DNA from: Diadema setosum
Taxonomy: Eukaryota > Echinodermata > Echinoidea > Diadematoida > Diadematidae
Reading direction: 5' to 3'
NCBI GenBank assembly: GCA_033980235.1
Contig: CM067072.1
Location: 22,137,047-22,201,046, forward strand
Length of the DNA stretch: 64,000 nt
The notes under the pieces are model-generated. The model saw only the letters and a list, made by a program, of their open reading frames with translations, searched no databases and had not been told where the DNA came from. A program made the position numbers and the translations under genes. Below, piece after piece: positions 34,887 through 46,700 of the stretch (position 1 is the first letter of the stretch; every line of letters begins with the position of its first letter).

Positions 34887-36410
34887 AAAAAAGGTTGTAG
34901 AAAGACAGCTGAAAACACACTTTTCCACTTACTTTATGATCCCAAACTTAGGGGTATGTAATGTAGAAAAACAGTTTTTTTTTTCAGAAAATATTTTAAA
35001 AAAAAACTAACTCAAGATTGACTTGGTTGACCCATTTCACCTTTTTTGAGTCCTCACATAAAATCAAGGAGTGCGACTTTTTGTTGGTTTTGTGATGCAC
35101 AGTCACAAACAGTCTCCTTTCAAGAACCAAAGTTAGTTTTCTGCCATCCTGAAGATGATATAGGGGCCTATGCATTGCATTTGTGTTTTATAACTCTTAG
35201 TCAAGAAAACTTAAATGTGTGGTTAATTTTATAATATCATATAACTACTGAAAAATGAATTCCAGTCTGCATAGTGGCTCAAGGAAAAGAAATTGTAAAA
35301 CACTGAAATTCAGGACATTATACAATACATAACAAAGTTTTTATACATCAGTTTACTGATGCATTCAAATATTTCCTTTCATTTTCAATTTTAATTATTT
35401 CATATTTCTAAATAAACAACTAATAACAAGTTGTTCATATAAAAAGCTCCTTTTATATTATACAAGTTGCGTTTCAACACCTGCAGCCCAATTATAGCAT
35501 GTAATGCTATTTCTCATAATAAGGTGACCCTCTAGCAAGTTTTTTTTTTTTCAGTTGTCAGGATCAATCACCATTGACAGGTATGAATCACATTTATTAT
35601 GTACCAATAATCCAGTGAATTCATCAAGAATATTTTTTTCCAGAATATCTTCACTTCATGTTTTTATGCATTGGCTAAGGAGCTCCCTTATCCTGTTGAT
35701 TCCTGATGGACACAAACACTAAAGGAGGCTAATTATTATTCAATGACTGTCCTCCTTGTATTTTGTTTCATGATTGAAACAATAAATCACACAGTGGGGA
35801 GTGGTCTTGGAGTGTATCAATCCTCATGCAGTGTTAACTTTCAAAAATCCTGAGATATTTGAAACAAAAAGAGATGAAAACAACCAACACCATCAACTGC
35901 TTTGATATGATGAGGTTCACTTTGTCTAGACAAAGCAGATAAATTAAATTGTATGTACATTACTGCTAGATAGATATGGGAATCTGTTGCTGTACAATTT
36001 TCTGAATTCACCAATTTATATCTTTTATTTTTCCATTTTCTTTCTGAAATAGTTAATTTTGTTAGTATGTCATGTTTACGTATTCCAGACACATCTTTGT
36101 AGTCCAGATACAAGCACACCAACTCCAGCCACTTTCTTAAAGACTTCTTTGACATTTTCTCCCATCACTTATCACCTATACTCACAATATAGATGAAATT
36201 AAATAGGACTTTCATTCTTATAGAACATATTTTTTGAAAAAACTATGATACTGTAATTATTTGTAAGTATTCATGACAGAAAAATAATCAACACAACTGA
36301 ACTTTTACATTATCCACAAAAAATAAACTACACACACATACACACACAAACACTGATCAATACAAACTACTAGTTTACATATCAACAATAAATTCAAAAT
36401 ATCAGCGTAC
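34887..36410. other. Unassigned AT-rich sequence
   Basis: No exon or known element recognised. Confidence 0.5.
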
Positions 36411-36645
36411 CTTCGCCGAGAATCAACATAGCTGTCCATGAATCCATTCAGAAATGATGTTTATGAATGGCAAACCACCTAGTGATGTTGCGGACCGAGC
36501 ATCTACACGCCGGTCTTGCATTATTCGCTTCATGCCCACTTGGTGCGATACGGCACTGCAGGCTATATGAATATAATGACTGTGACCTATACCTCCTTCA
36601 CCTACACCATACATGGACTGGCTCCTCCGTGACTGATTTGTATTC
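36411..36645 (-). other. Candidate 5' leader exon
   Basis: A 235-bp block, richer in G+C than its surroundings, lies between a strong acceptor (TTTCCTTTCAG) and a donor (GCGAAG|GTACGC) on the minus strand. No frame is open across it: the longest one ends in TGA shortly before the donor, so it is not an internal coding exon. It has several ATGs, the last opening MDSYVDSRR into the donor. If spliced to 26930 or 26916 that frame ends within a few codons to about ten codons, so the exon would be untranslated leader of the sialyltransferase gene. It could instead belong to an unseen gene. Confidence 0.4.
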
Positions 36646-37576
36646 CTGAAAGGAAATGCAACCTCAATGATTGATTGCTCGCTGGGTTAATCATATTCAG
36701 AAACATGTAGTGGCAGAAGTCGCATCTCTTCATTTCACTGTCTTTTTTTTTTTATCCTTATATGTGCCTCACTCATCTTTCTCCTACTTCTAATATATCT
36801 TATTTTTTTTCCTCTCACATCTCATTCCCTCTTATTACCGCATTGCTCTTTTCAGATCATACGTATTTCTAACCTTTATCTTTTTCCTGCATCTCTTTCC
36901 TTCTACCCCTCTGAAACTCTCCCAGACGTTCATATGGCCAGATTTTTCATATCTCTTTTCCTCATCTTCTCTATACCATCCCTATCTATTCTTTCAAATT
37001 CTTCTCTCTCAATGTCATATTTCTACTGCCTATGTATGTATTTTATCTGTATCTCCCTTTCTGTTCTCCCTCTTTTTAATGTCTTTTTTCATTTCTTTTG
37101 TCACTTATCCTTTATATTAATATTTTCACTTTCTAAGCACCTTGATCTCTATGTATACCCTTTTACAATTGCATCTCATTGCTATGATATTATGATAGAT
37201 GATACTATGATATGATAGCTTTATCAGGAGAAACTTAAAGAATGGCACCAATTGATATAGTGTATGTTGTTTTTAAAAAAGTATGATTAAACACTTTGGC
37301 CAGCTATATCACTTATGCCATCACGGCATGTTTTCAACATGGGCAAACCAAAGCTAATAGATTGTTATTGTGGATTTAAAGTAGATCAGACTATCATATC
37401 AGTTATGACTATGCAAAAGATAAGGACTGTGACTTCATTTACCTTTCACAAATCTTTTTGTTACTCATGGAAATTACCTCTAAAGCAGGAAATCAATTCA
37501 CAAATTCCCACGCCATGGCCAATTTCTTAATTCAGACCCTTTCAAGCAAACATCAGAACACATATACAGGACATAC

Positions 37577-37900
37577 CTGATATTTAGCAAGTACATACAG
37601 TCCCTTTTTCAAATTCCTCTAGCATGCAGTCCAGTGGAAGGTGGCATTTCTCCTGAAAGTCTGTAGTATATTCCCCCAGCACAGTACAATCATCAGGCCC
37701 ATTGAAGCAATAAAGCAGAGACGGAAAGCGATACTAGCAGAGCGATCGTGCCGATAAGTTTTGTAATGCGCACCTCTTTCCAGTGTCTGTCTGTCCCATT
37801 CTCAGCTGAGAGAGCTCTGACGCAGAGCACAAGAAGCATGATGCAATTGTAAACACCGCTTCCAAACTCAGGCGAATTCACGCAGTTGTACTTGAGAATG
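37577..37900 (-). other. Candidate first exon with a 48-codon small ORF
   Basis: A minus-strand block ends at a consensus donor, ATCAG|GTATGT. Its 5' edge is not defined; 37900 is a guess. It contains an ATG-started ORF from 37839 to 37693 of 48 codons: MLLVLCVRALSAENG at the start, WKEVRITKL in the middle and a hydrophobic end (LVSLSVSALLLQW). The hydrophobic ends recall a small membrane peptide, but nothing links it to a known family. Position and orientation fit a leader exon that splices to 36645 and then to 26930. Confidence 0.35.
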
Positions 37901-37983
37901 ATTCAGTACTAAGACTGCAGGTGTGAAATACTCTCAGACTGACAAGTAACAGACACACAAGGGATACCATAAACTCACAAAAC

Positions 37984-38006
37984 CACACACACACACACAC
38001 ACACAT
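37984..38006. repeat. CA dinucleotide microsatellite
   Basis: About 11 CA units upstream of the candidate first exon. Confidence 0.9.
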
Positions 38007-38099
38007 ATGCACACAAATGTGTATTCATTCAGTTCAGACTGCACTACGCAGCTAAGCTGAGCATGCTCATGACTATCAAGGTTAATGTGCTCCGTTCAC

Positions 38100-38290
38100 A
38101 CCGGGAGTAAAATGAAGACCCCTGAACCACATGGCTAATCATTGCTCCTGTCTTAATTGCCGCATCGTCAAGGGCCACAGGATGGTGGCAATTAAAGGCA
38201 GAGTTCTCAAGGGTAGCTCTGGGGTCAGCTCAGTGTCACAGATCCCTGCCTCTCATGCAGTCATAGTCACAACTCCATGATGCTTGATTT
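38100..38290. promoter_or_regulatory. Possible upstream regulatory block with paired TAATTG sites
   Basis: This stretch has fewer simple repeats and more even base composition than its neighbours and sits just upstream of the candidate first exon. It holds a perfect 9-bp inverted repeat, TTAATTGCC at 38153-38161 and GGCAATTAA at 38187-38195, each with a homeodomain-type core. Function is inference. Confidence 0.25.
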
Positions 38291-38422
38291 AATCAGCATA
38301 ACAACTCCTCCCCACTGCATTTTTTTTTTCATTGTAATCAGTTGGGGAAAATGTGTCTTCAAGAGCTTTTTTTTAAAGAGTTGGTGACCAGGTATTTTCT
38401 AGAAAACTGAAGAAGATTTATA

Positions 38423-38963
38423 AGCCCTTTTTACACATGTGTTTCTTAACCCCGGACTTTCTCTGACCCAGGACTATCGTTAGTCCCGTACCAATTTTTC
38501 AGCTTTTTACACTGGCCAATTAGTCCCGTACTATCTCTTGTCCGGGGCTAAGGAGAAACTGACCTTTTTACACTCGTATTTCTTAGCCCTGGACTTTCCA
38601 AACCACATGAATATTCATGATTATGTTGTGCACTGTACACGTACACGCATGCACCGGCAGCTACCTCCTTTCTGATTGGTCAGTGGGGGTCGGACTTCGT
38701 CTCCGTCGCTTAGCCCCGGATTATTTTTTCGTTCTGTTTACACTCACTTGCTTGGCACCGCAATTGCAGTGCTAACCCTGCTATTTTGCAGGGCCAGATA
38801 ATACGGGATTATCGGTGGGGCTAGCCCACTTTGGCAAAAACGAGTGTAAACAGAAAGTGGGCTAAGGATAGTCCCGTACCAACGGTGGGGCTAAGGGGGG
38901 GGGGGGCCTTAGCCCCACCGTTGGTACGGGACTAAGCAAAAATTTACAAGTGTAAAAAGCCCT
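38423..38963. mobile_element. Foldback element with AGCCCTTTTTACAC ends (541 bp)
   Basis: Left AGCCCTTTTTACACATG and inverse right GGGCTTTTTACACTTG pair closely; TATA adjoins both outer ends. Many repeats of AGTCCCGTACC and GGGGCTAAG inside, plus a perfect hairpin (38869-38934). Confidence 0.8.
38869..38934. repeat. Perfect 28-bp hairpin with a 10-G loop
   Basis: Arms 38869-38896 (TAGTCCCGTACCAACGGTGG and on) and 38907-38934 are exact inverses; the spacer is ten Gs. Confidence 0.95.
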
Positions 38964-39710
38964 ATAGTCAATCTAACTTTCTTAATAGAGAAAAGAACAG
39001 CAATCACCTGGTTTAACATTGATATCCCCATCCACCCACCCCCCCCCAAAAGAAAATAAAACAAAACAACAAACACACACATGACAATTTCAGAGGACTT
39101 TCACTCTGGTTTAGAATCATATGCTTCTGAGAAGTGTTTCTATACTTTTACAGATTAACTGAGTGTGTATTTCCTCAAACAAGAGCATGTATAATGCATG
39201 CATGTGTTCATTGTATGCAAACCATGGCAGAAGTGTATTCTACAGACTCTTCAATTGAGCTACTCCTAAATCCTCTGCCTTATTCTTCAAAGGTGCAAAG
39301 GGAATCAATCTTATAATCTTTATAAAAAAAATGGAAGACAAACATATTGCAATTTGTATTCAGACATGCAAAGAAAACACCAATAATACCGTACTAGCAT
39401 AACATGTTTCGTAGACACAAGATTACAAACGAGTTCTCTAAACTGTGTGAAACCCCTCATGCTTTGATTCCTCTTCCTCTCCGCTCTGCTTCACTCTCCA
39501 TCTGATATTTCAGTTGTCAGGGGGCTGACGGAGGAGCGGAAAACGTCTAGCCTCTTGACAGATATGCTGACTACCACTATTTTTCCAACAGACAAGTTTC
39601 ATTGATGTATTCATTTGTGTTTGTGTGTGTGTGTCAAATGGCATTTCCATTATTAATGTCTAGAATGGGGGAAGCTTTATGAGACCAAACACTTGATGAG
39701 TGATATATAT
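38964..39710. other. Unassigned sequence
   Basis: No exon or named repeat; a C run near 39040. Confidence 0.5.
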
Positions 39711-40373
39711 GTGACTCGCTACAACAAAAGGATCCGAAAGTCGGGGGAGGACAATTTTCTGAAAACACCATGACATTATTCCCTTACTCTTCCACTTTAA
39801 TTTCATACATTACATGACTCATAAAAGTACTCGGTTGTGGAGATATCCATGATTTTGTTAGCGCATGTCAAGTGGTTTAGGAAATCAGCGTTTCGAGAAA
39901 ACCGGCTTCACAGTTTTCCTTCCTACGCTATCATGATCAAGGGGAGGCAAGACAGTTTTCACCGCTTGACAATAGAAGGTATGCTCCTAGCAACCTCTGC
40001 GATGTTCATTCAAGCTTAGCGCCAGCGGTCTAGCACGGCCAATCAGTAACCAGGATGCCACGCACTGACCAATAAGATCACTCCCTTGTTGCTAGGAGCG
40101 TAGTCTAGCTAAGGCGCTAAATCCAAATCTTCGGACACGTTTCTGTTCCGTTGAAAGTAAAAAAAATCATGGCCTAGAAAAACGCTATTTTCTTGGCTTT
40201 CCTTTGATCATTTAGCTTCTAAATTTCAGCAGAAATAGACGATACATTCGACTACAAAATTATGCCATAAGCAGAAACCCGATTGTTTTGACTGATTTTG
40301 ATGATCTGACTTCAAACTTGATTTTCTCGGCTCAGCTGTCAGCGACTTTAGGATCCTTTTGTTGTAGCACGTC
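39711..40373. mobile_element. Inverted-repeat DNA element (about 660 bp)
   Basis: Left GCTACAACAAAAGGATCC and right GGATCCTTTTGTTGTAGC are exact inverses, with GTGAC and GTCA at the outer ends and ATATAT beyond on both sides. Inside, CTCCTAGCAAC and GTTGCTAGGAG form a second inverted pair around two GCCAATCAG/GACCAATAAG words. No transposase. Confidence 0.8.
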
Positions 40374-40397
40374 ATATATGCAGAGCACATCTATGAA

Positions 40398-40603
40398 ACT
40401 GTATTAGCTATTATTTTTGCGAATTTCGCGAATCACAGTTGGATCGCGAATTTAACAACACGCGAAAATGACTCCATGCGCTGTGTTAATAGAGCATCAA
40501 CATAAGCGTCAGCGTCGATTCGCGAAAAAAACATCTCACGAAAACGTCTGTGACCTCGTCATTCGCAAAAATATCTGTACGCGAAAATAACAGCATATAC
40601 AGT
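40398..40603. mobile_element. CGCGAAA-rich MITE (206 bp)
   Basis: Left ACTGTATTAGCTATTATTTT and inverse right ACTGTATATGCTGTTATTTT pair well; TTCGCGAA words inside. Confidence 0.7.
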
Positions 40604-41339
40604 AAATAGTACTTGGACAGCAGAAGCTTCATAATGCAGAAGAGATAACAAGGTATTCCTTTAAAGGAGTTGCTAAGATGAAACTGCTTTACACAGGGAC
40701 ATGATAAGATTTGCAATCGTATCTTTTTGCATAAAGTCCACCATGCTTGCTGAATATCAAGTCCATAGATGACCAATGAAGGTCAAAAAAAGAAGAGAAA
40801 GAAGAAATCCTCTTGAAATAAATGCAATGAGTTAGAACCATCAGAATGGAAGTGTGTATACGTACCATCTACATACTGAAGTAAACTCCAAGACTGAAAT
40901 GATGCACATACCTGAAAACAACACGGCAACCATTTCCTCCCTTGTAAGTGATTTGATTTTGTCTGGACAGGCAGGTGGATTGTAGAAAAAAAAAATCATA
41001 CTGTCAGCAAATTTTATTCTTGTATGACAAATCCTTTGTTGAGCACTCCTGTATGAACATCAGCAGAACTTATTGCTGGGGACACATTGTGAGACTTTAT
41101 ATGGGTGACAATCAGGGTGCGGTGCCTCCTTACGTCCTATGATGTCATCAGGCCCTGTATGGTGGCTAGGGGGAATCCCCAATAAAGTGATGGCAAGGAG
41201 GGAATTAGGGACCTGAATATTTCACCTGTACATTCCTTAGAGTGCATATCAAATAGAGTTTTATATTTTGTTCAATTCAATTTTTATTGGTATTGAAATG
41301 CAACATTTCCTTGCTGACTAGGTTTATCATGAGTTTGAC

Positions 41340-42390
41340 CATAGCCGCATTTACACCAGTCCTACTAACAGCACGATTTTTAAAATTGAGATATTTTGGT
41401 TCCACCGTTTACACTTGCACAAAAGCATGCGAAGTTCTGGCTTTGCGAAACATCACAATTTTTTGGTCGGTAATGAGCATGTGTAATTTACCTCTCTTTA
41501 ACACGGTAGACGAGTGGAAGCGCGGGCTGTTCGTATTCACTGCAGTGCAGTCTGTTTTGCTCACAGCTAGCTGGTTGGAACGTTGAGCCAGGGCTTTTTA
41601 TCAGTCCAATGCACACATAAATTTGTGTTTCTCAAGAGTGTAAACTTACAGTAAAACAATATAGCTTGTATATTAGATCACATACCTAGCAGGTGTGTAA
41701 AACTTCAGCTTAGTATGGGAAAGTTGATGAAAGTTTAGCATTCAGGAGGATCATGAAATTTCACCGATATGACGAAAGTGAGAAGTAGGTTCGTTTTTTA
41801 GGACTGGTATTTCATCAGGCAACAGCAAGAACTCACCATTGTTTTACAGACACTTGTTACATACTCCTGTATTCCACAAAGCCAACCAATACCGAGAGCA
41901 GTATGGGCACTCCCAAAATCAATGCATTTCTGAGAGAACATTATTTTCTTAAGTCGTTATGGGGTGATGATACGTGGATGGAGAACTTCAGGTTTGCTAC
42001 TAGTTTTCATATACAATATAGTTTCGTCAGGGGGTGAGAGACCACGAGCCGAGGATCGGCTGTTTACCTGTAGGTCCTACAGCATGCATACCCTGTACTC
42101 TGGCCAGCGGCCGATGTAAAAAGGGATCTATAGGGAGCGCGTTTAATTCCCGGTGCAATCCGATACCGAAGGTCAGGTGATGAAAAATCACGATATTTCT
42201 GCAGCTTGGGCTTACACTCGCTACACTTCTCCTGAAACATCATGATGTTTCAAAAAATCGCACTCCGACAGGCGATTTTTCTGGCGATGTTTCGAGGGCG
42301 TTTGGGTGTAGTTGCTCAGCAACTTGCACCCAAATGTCGCGATTTTAGAAAAATCATGATTTTTCCAAGCAAGTGTAAATGGGCCTCATG
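41340..42390. mobile_element. Foldback element with CATTTACAC ends (about 1.05 kb)
   Basis: Left CATAGCCGCATTTACACCAG and inverse right CATGAGGCCCATTTACACTT. Inside are CGATTTTT/AAAAATCG words, a 20-bp palindrome TGAAACATCATGATGTTTCA near 42233-42252, and a hairpin around GTTGCTCAGCAAC. CpG-richer than flanks. Confidence 0.65.
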
Positions 42391-43269
42391 AATGCAAACA
42401 AAACATTAAACCAAAACACTTTGCAAGTCAAGTCAGGCAAAGTTTTTCTGAAGGAGATGATTATGGACACGTGAAATAATGTAAAACTTAACATTATGAG
42501 CAAAAGGATCAGTCTACTTTTGTCTTTTGCTGGTGGCAGATGCTAGCATATATATGACAACTGTTGTCTAGAAACATGTGACAAGTACACAAAATAGCTA
42601 ACCTCAAAAAGACAGGCAATGCAAGATATATTTTTGAATTTCATATCCTGATATACAAACGACAATCTGGAAGAGTACTCCTACAACACAACAACGGAGT
42701 ACCACAAAGTGCAAGTGAACTACACCAAGTCCTAATCACTAGAGTGATTAAAGCAACACAGTATGCTGGCTTTACGGTCTCTTAATGTGGCAAGCCATTT
42801 TCCCCCATTAATCACACATGCTTCTCTTTGGCATGGGTTCTTGATCAATTAATATTTTCAGACCACAAGGAAATCATAGAACACTCATTCGTTGGCCATG
42901 GTTAATGTCTGAGAGGATCATAGCTGTTATGTAGAGCAGGATACATAAAGTTTCATGATAAGCCCTTATACGGTACCTTTAGTGAAAGTAAAGAGCTGAT
43001 GAAATTTATTGATGTTCTGACCCCCCCCCCTCCAAAAATATAATAATACAAATTTATTGCTTAATATTTTAAAATCAAATCTTCATATCCTGCATTCATT
43101 GAACAAAATAAAACACTTAACCTGTTCCACACAGGAGCCTGGTGGCTTGTGTATTAAGTCTATGGGGATTTCAGCATTCATTGTGGAATGGGCTGAAAGA
43201 ACAATTCCACTCAATTTCAGCTTTGATGAAAAGCATAAATCAAACAACATAACAGTACAAATTTCATCA
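42391..43269. other. Unassigned sequence
   Basis: Nothing recognised apart from a C run at 43021-43032. Confidence 0.5.
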
Positions 43270-43432
43270 GAGGACCCGGACGACCCGAGTTCGAATCCCG
43301 CCCAGTGCTTACATCCTTGGACAAGATGTTTTTACCCATCATGTCCCTCTCGACCCAGGTGTATAAATGGGTACCTGGCAACGTTGGGGTAATAATGATA
43401 GCAGGCCCTCTGGTAGAGCAGTCAAAGTTGTA
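43270..43432 (+). mobile_element. tRNA-derived SINE, 5'-truncated copy
   Basis: Keeps the B box (GAGTTCGAATCCCG), TTGGACAAGATGTTTTTACC, GTGTATAAATGGGTACCTGG and GGTAATAATGATAGCAG, matching the SINE at 28803-29047. The A-box part and the distal tail are missing. Confidence 0.8.
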
Positions 43433-44944
43433 CATGATAATGTCATTAACTTGCAAGTGTCCACCTGCCTGGTAATTGATAAATCCTTGCCAATTTCCTC
43501 TCCAGACAAGGAATCATAAGAAAAGCTTTTATCATATACATCAAATACAGTTGTGCTGTAATTACCTATCAATAGTGAATCTTTAGGATATCTAAATGGA
43601 CTGTAATTGCAAAGATATTGACAAAACATGATTTTATTGCATTTTTGTGTGCAAACCAATGGGAGGATTTTGAGGCAATTACTCTGACTAACACATCATC
43701 TCTAATTCTGTATGTAGGCAAGTTCAATTAAGGGAAACACTAGGGTGACATATTTTCTTTCATAATGTCCTACTTGATAAATCATCAACTAAATTGCATT
43801 TGCCTATTTTCATTGCATTTCTTAAAGCCAAATTGAAATGGAAACTAGATACTTCTGGCAGCAGGTGGAGCTACTTAAACATGTACTTAGAAATAATCAC
43901 CACAACAACACCTTTTTGCATGTTGTTGACATCCAGGAAAAGAGAATAAACTACATCAAATTGTTAGAATCTACATGTACATCAATTGTTCCTTGCATAA
44001 TGCCATGTGGACATGTAGATTGACTACCACACCATCCTTGTACTCAGGATATACCTCTGGCTTCTTAGTAGAAACATGGCTTTAAAGTGTGAACTGGATA
44101 TTCAAAGACTGAAGTGAAGTCGTACATGACTATTCCCTTTAAGGGTCAAGCTGCACATGGGAATATTTCATGCACACACACAGACCGCGTACAGCTGTAT
44201 ATTCTTCACTTCCTGCCATACACATACTATTCAAGCAGAAAGCCTTCCATTCACATATTTGATGACTGTTATGTTGTCCCAACGTTTGGTGTTTTGTCTA
44301 TTTTCGTATGTGACATACGTTTTGTGTATAACCCATGTGCAGGTATCAATTCTTCAACAAGTTTAATGAGACCTCTTTAATGTTTACTGTAAAGTCTTTT
44401 TGCACAATGTTATTAATGAGACAATTGTTTTTTACATTTCTCTTTTCTTGACTTTTTGAAACATGACTACTGCATACATCATACACTTTGTGATGGTTTT
44501 ATATGTTAGAATATCATAAGTAGATATACTGAAATTCACAAAATCAACAACCTGCCAAAGCTTTGTTCCTATTACAGAAATGCAATCTATTATATACTCT
44601 GTACTCTCATTATTCATGCAAGCCACAACTACCAGCATAATCACAAATATCACTGTGGGTATGAAATCACAAATTCAACCACTTGTGTATTTGTATAGAA
44701 GTCTCAAGTGGCAAACAACTTTGTGATGACTACTATGCATCATTTTTTTTTTAATGGCCTCTTCTCAATTGTGTTTTTCACTCAAACAGTTCATAGATCA
44801 TACTAAGCAGTGCACGCACTGGCACATCACATCAGTATGCAGTTTTCCAAATTCCCCTTTTTGATGAAGTAAAAAGGTGCAGAAGCTGTGAAATAGTAAT
44901 ACTTTAAAAGATTTATTTGTATTACACATACTAAAACCTCCTTT
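43433..44944. other. Unassigned sequence
   Basis: AT-rich; no exon recognised. Confidence 0.5.
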
Positions 44945-45617
44945 CATCACATTTGACATTTTGTTGGCAAATTGCCTTATGTGTAAGTGCATATATGGAG
45001 TGATGAAATAATTATTGTCATACGATATTTTTTATTATATATACTTCCTATATTACAGCAGGGCATTCTATCAAGTTGGCATAACCTATGAGAGTCAATC
45101 GTAAATAGCCACATGTAAAGTGACATTCATGATCAAGATTACTGTGAGAGTTGAAGCAGAGACCTTTTTTTTCTGATTATTCTCACAAATCAGTAATTGA
45201 ATGCAAAAAAAAAAAAATGCCCATAAATGTGCAGTGAAATCTTGACAAAGTAGGTGTTTGCCTACCAATATTCAGTCACCATCGATCTCCAGAAAAACTT
45301 GGAAATAAGAACATCAAGTGAATGACACAGTTTAAAGAGGTCACAAAATTGATTCATTCTCACACTTTACTAAATTCAATCAAACCAAAAGTTCCTCCAA
45401 TGTAATGATTGACTATCACTAGCAAGCTGTGAGTACATGCATATATACAATGCATGGTTTCATAAAAGACAAGTTTCTACAGCATTTTTGTAAGTAAATT
45501 TTGTTTTAAAAAATAGTAACAAGGATTGGTACATGCATTAACATGAATGACAGTATATTTCATTAATCAAAGAAGCTACCTGGGGGTTCTTCACATCAAT
45601 TAAACTTTTAAAATACA

Positions 45618-45710
45618 TTAACCCAATGAGGACGAGTCCTGAGTATACTCGGGCAAGTGTCTACAGGAAATGCGTTTTGTAGCAAAGTCAGTTCATCCTC
45701 AATGGGTTAA
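45618..45710 (+). mobile_element. 93-bp TTAA palindromic element, copy 3
   Basis: TTAACCCAATGAGGACGAGT ... CATCCTCAATGGGTTAA. It is in copy 1 of the 2.15-kb duplication and absent from the corresponding place in copy 2, so it probably inserted after the duplication. Confidence 0.8.
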
Positions 45711-46325
45711 AACAGAATGCCAGTGATATATAATGCCAGTCCTGAATACATGAAGGCAACTAAATTTCTATTGGACTTAGGAGGCAGTAGAGGGTGTTGA
45801 CACATCTCTGCATGACCACCATACCAGCAGCAAAGTAAACTTTGGTGAGATTCGGACGACAGAAGGAAGAGGGATGAGAAAAACACTTGATGATCGAGTC
45901 TCCTCATCATCAGCTTGGAGGAATCTACTTAGAAGCTGATGGGCATTGCTTTTTACACATCTTTCATCTCTTCTTCTCCTTTCTTGATATCCTAAAGGTT
46001 TCCATTAGAAACCACCATACATTATAAATCATAAATCACTGATGCTGCCAAACAATAGACCAAGAAGTTATAAGAAGAAATAAGGGAAACCTAAATAAGA
46101 TATGACTCAAAGACATTTAGTTTCATTCATCTGAGAATGTCATACCATCGCTTTTTGCAACTTTTTCTACGTCTTGTTATGATATAGTATAAACACAGAG
46201 CAACTGATGTTCACTTAGGTCTGCAGTATGAAGATGATGTTCATCCATTCAACTATGAACATTAAACGACCATTTGATACCACTCAGAGGTTTCCATTCA
46301 AACCATATCAGATCATAAAATCTTT

Positions 46326-46700
46326 AAAGGTATGATACAGTATTGGTGGAGATGAGAATTGGGCTTTTAACTTTTTGCGAGAGATACCAAGAAAACACTT
46401 ATGAAATAGTACAGAGCATATCCATTTGAAGAGGAATTCAAAGTTTATTCGATGAAAATCGGGTTTGGAATGACTGAAACATCCAAAAACAAAGTAAAAC
46501 AAAGCGATCGTAATAAAGTGTGGGTCCTACACTTTATTAAAGTCACTCTTTTTTGGATATCTCAGCCATTTCAAAACCAAATTTCATCAAATAAACGCTG
46601 AATTCCTCATAGAATTACATGCTCTTTCATATTTCATCAAGAGGTTTCTCATTATCTCACCTAAAAATACTAGAAACCTGAAATTAGGTCTCAACCAGCG
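46326..46700. mobile_element. Long-TIR MITE, copy 2
   Basis: GGTATGATACAGTATTGGTG and TTTTAACTTTTTGCGAGA at the left, and TTTCAAAACCAAATTTCATC and AGGTCTCAACC to the right, follow the copy at 22686-23015. The outermost right end is missing. Absent from duplicate copy 2. Confidence 0.65.

Noticed and set aside
36423..36614. 63-codon minus-strand protein-coding exon
   Set aside because: The frame hits a stop before the donor and shows no family features; treated as possible leader exon.
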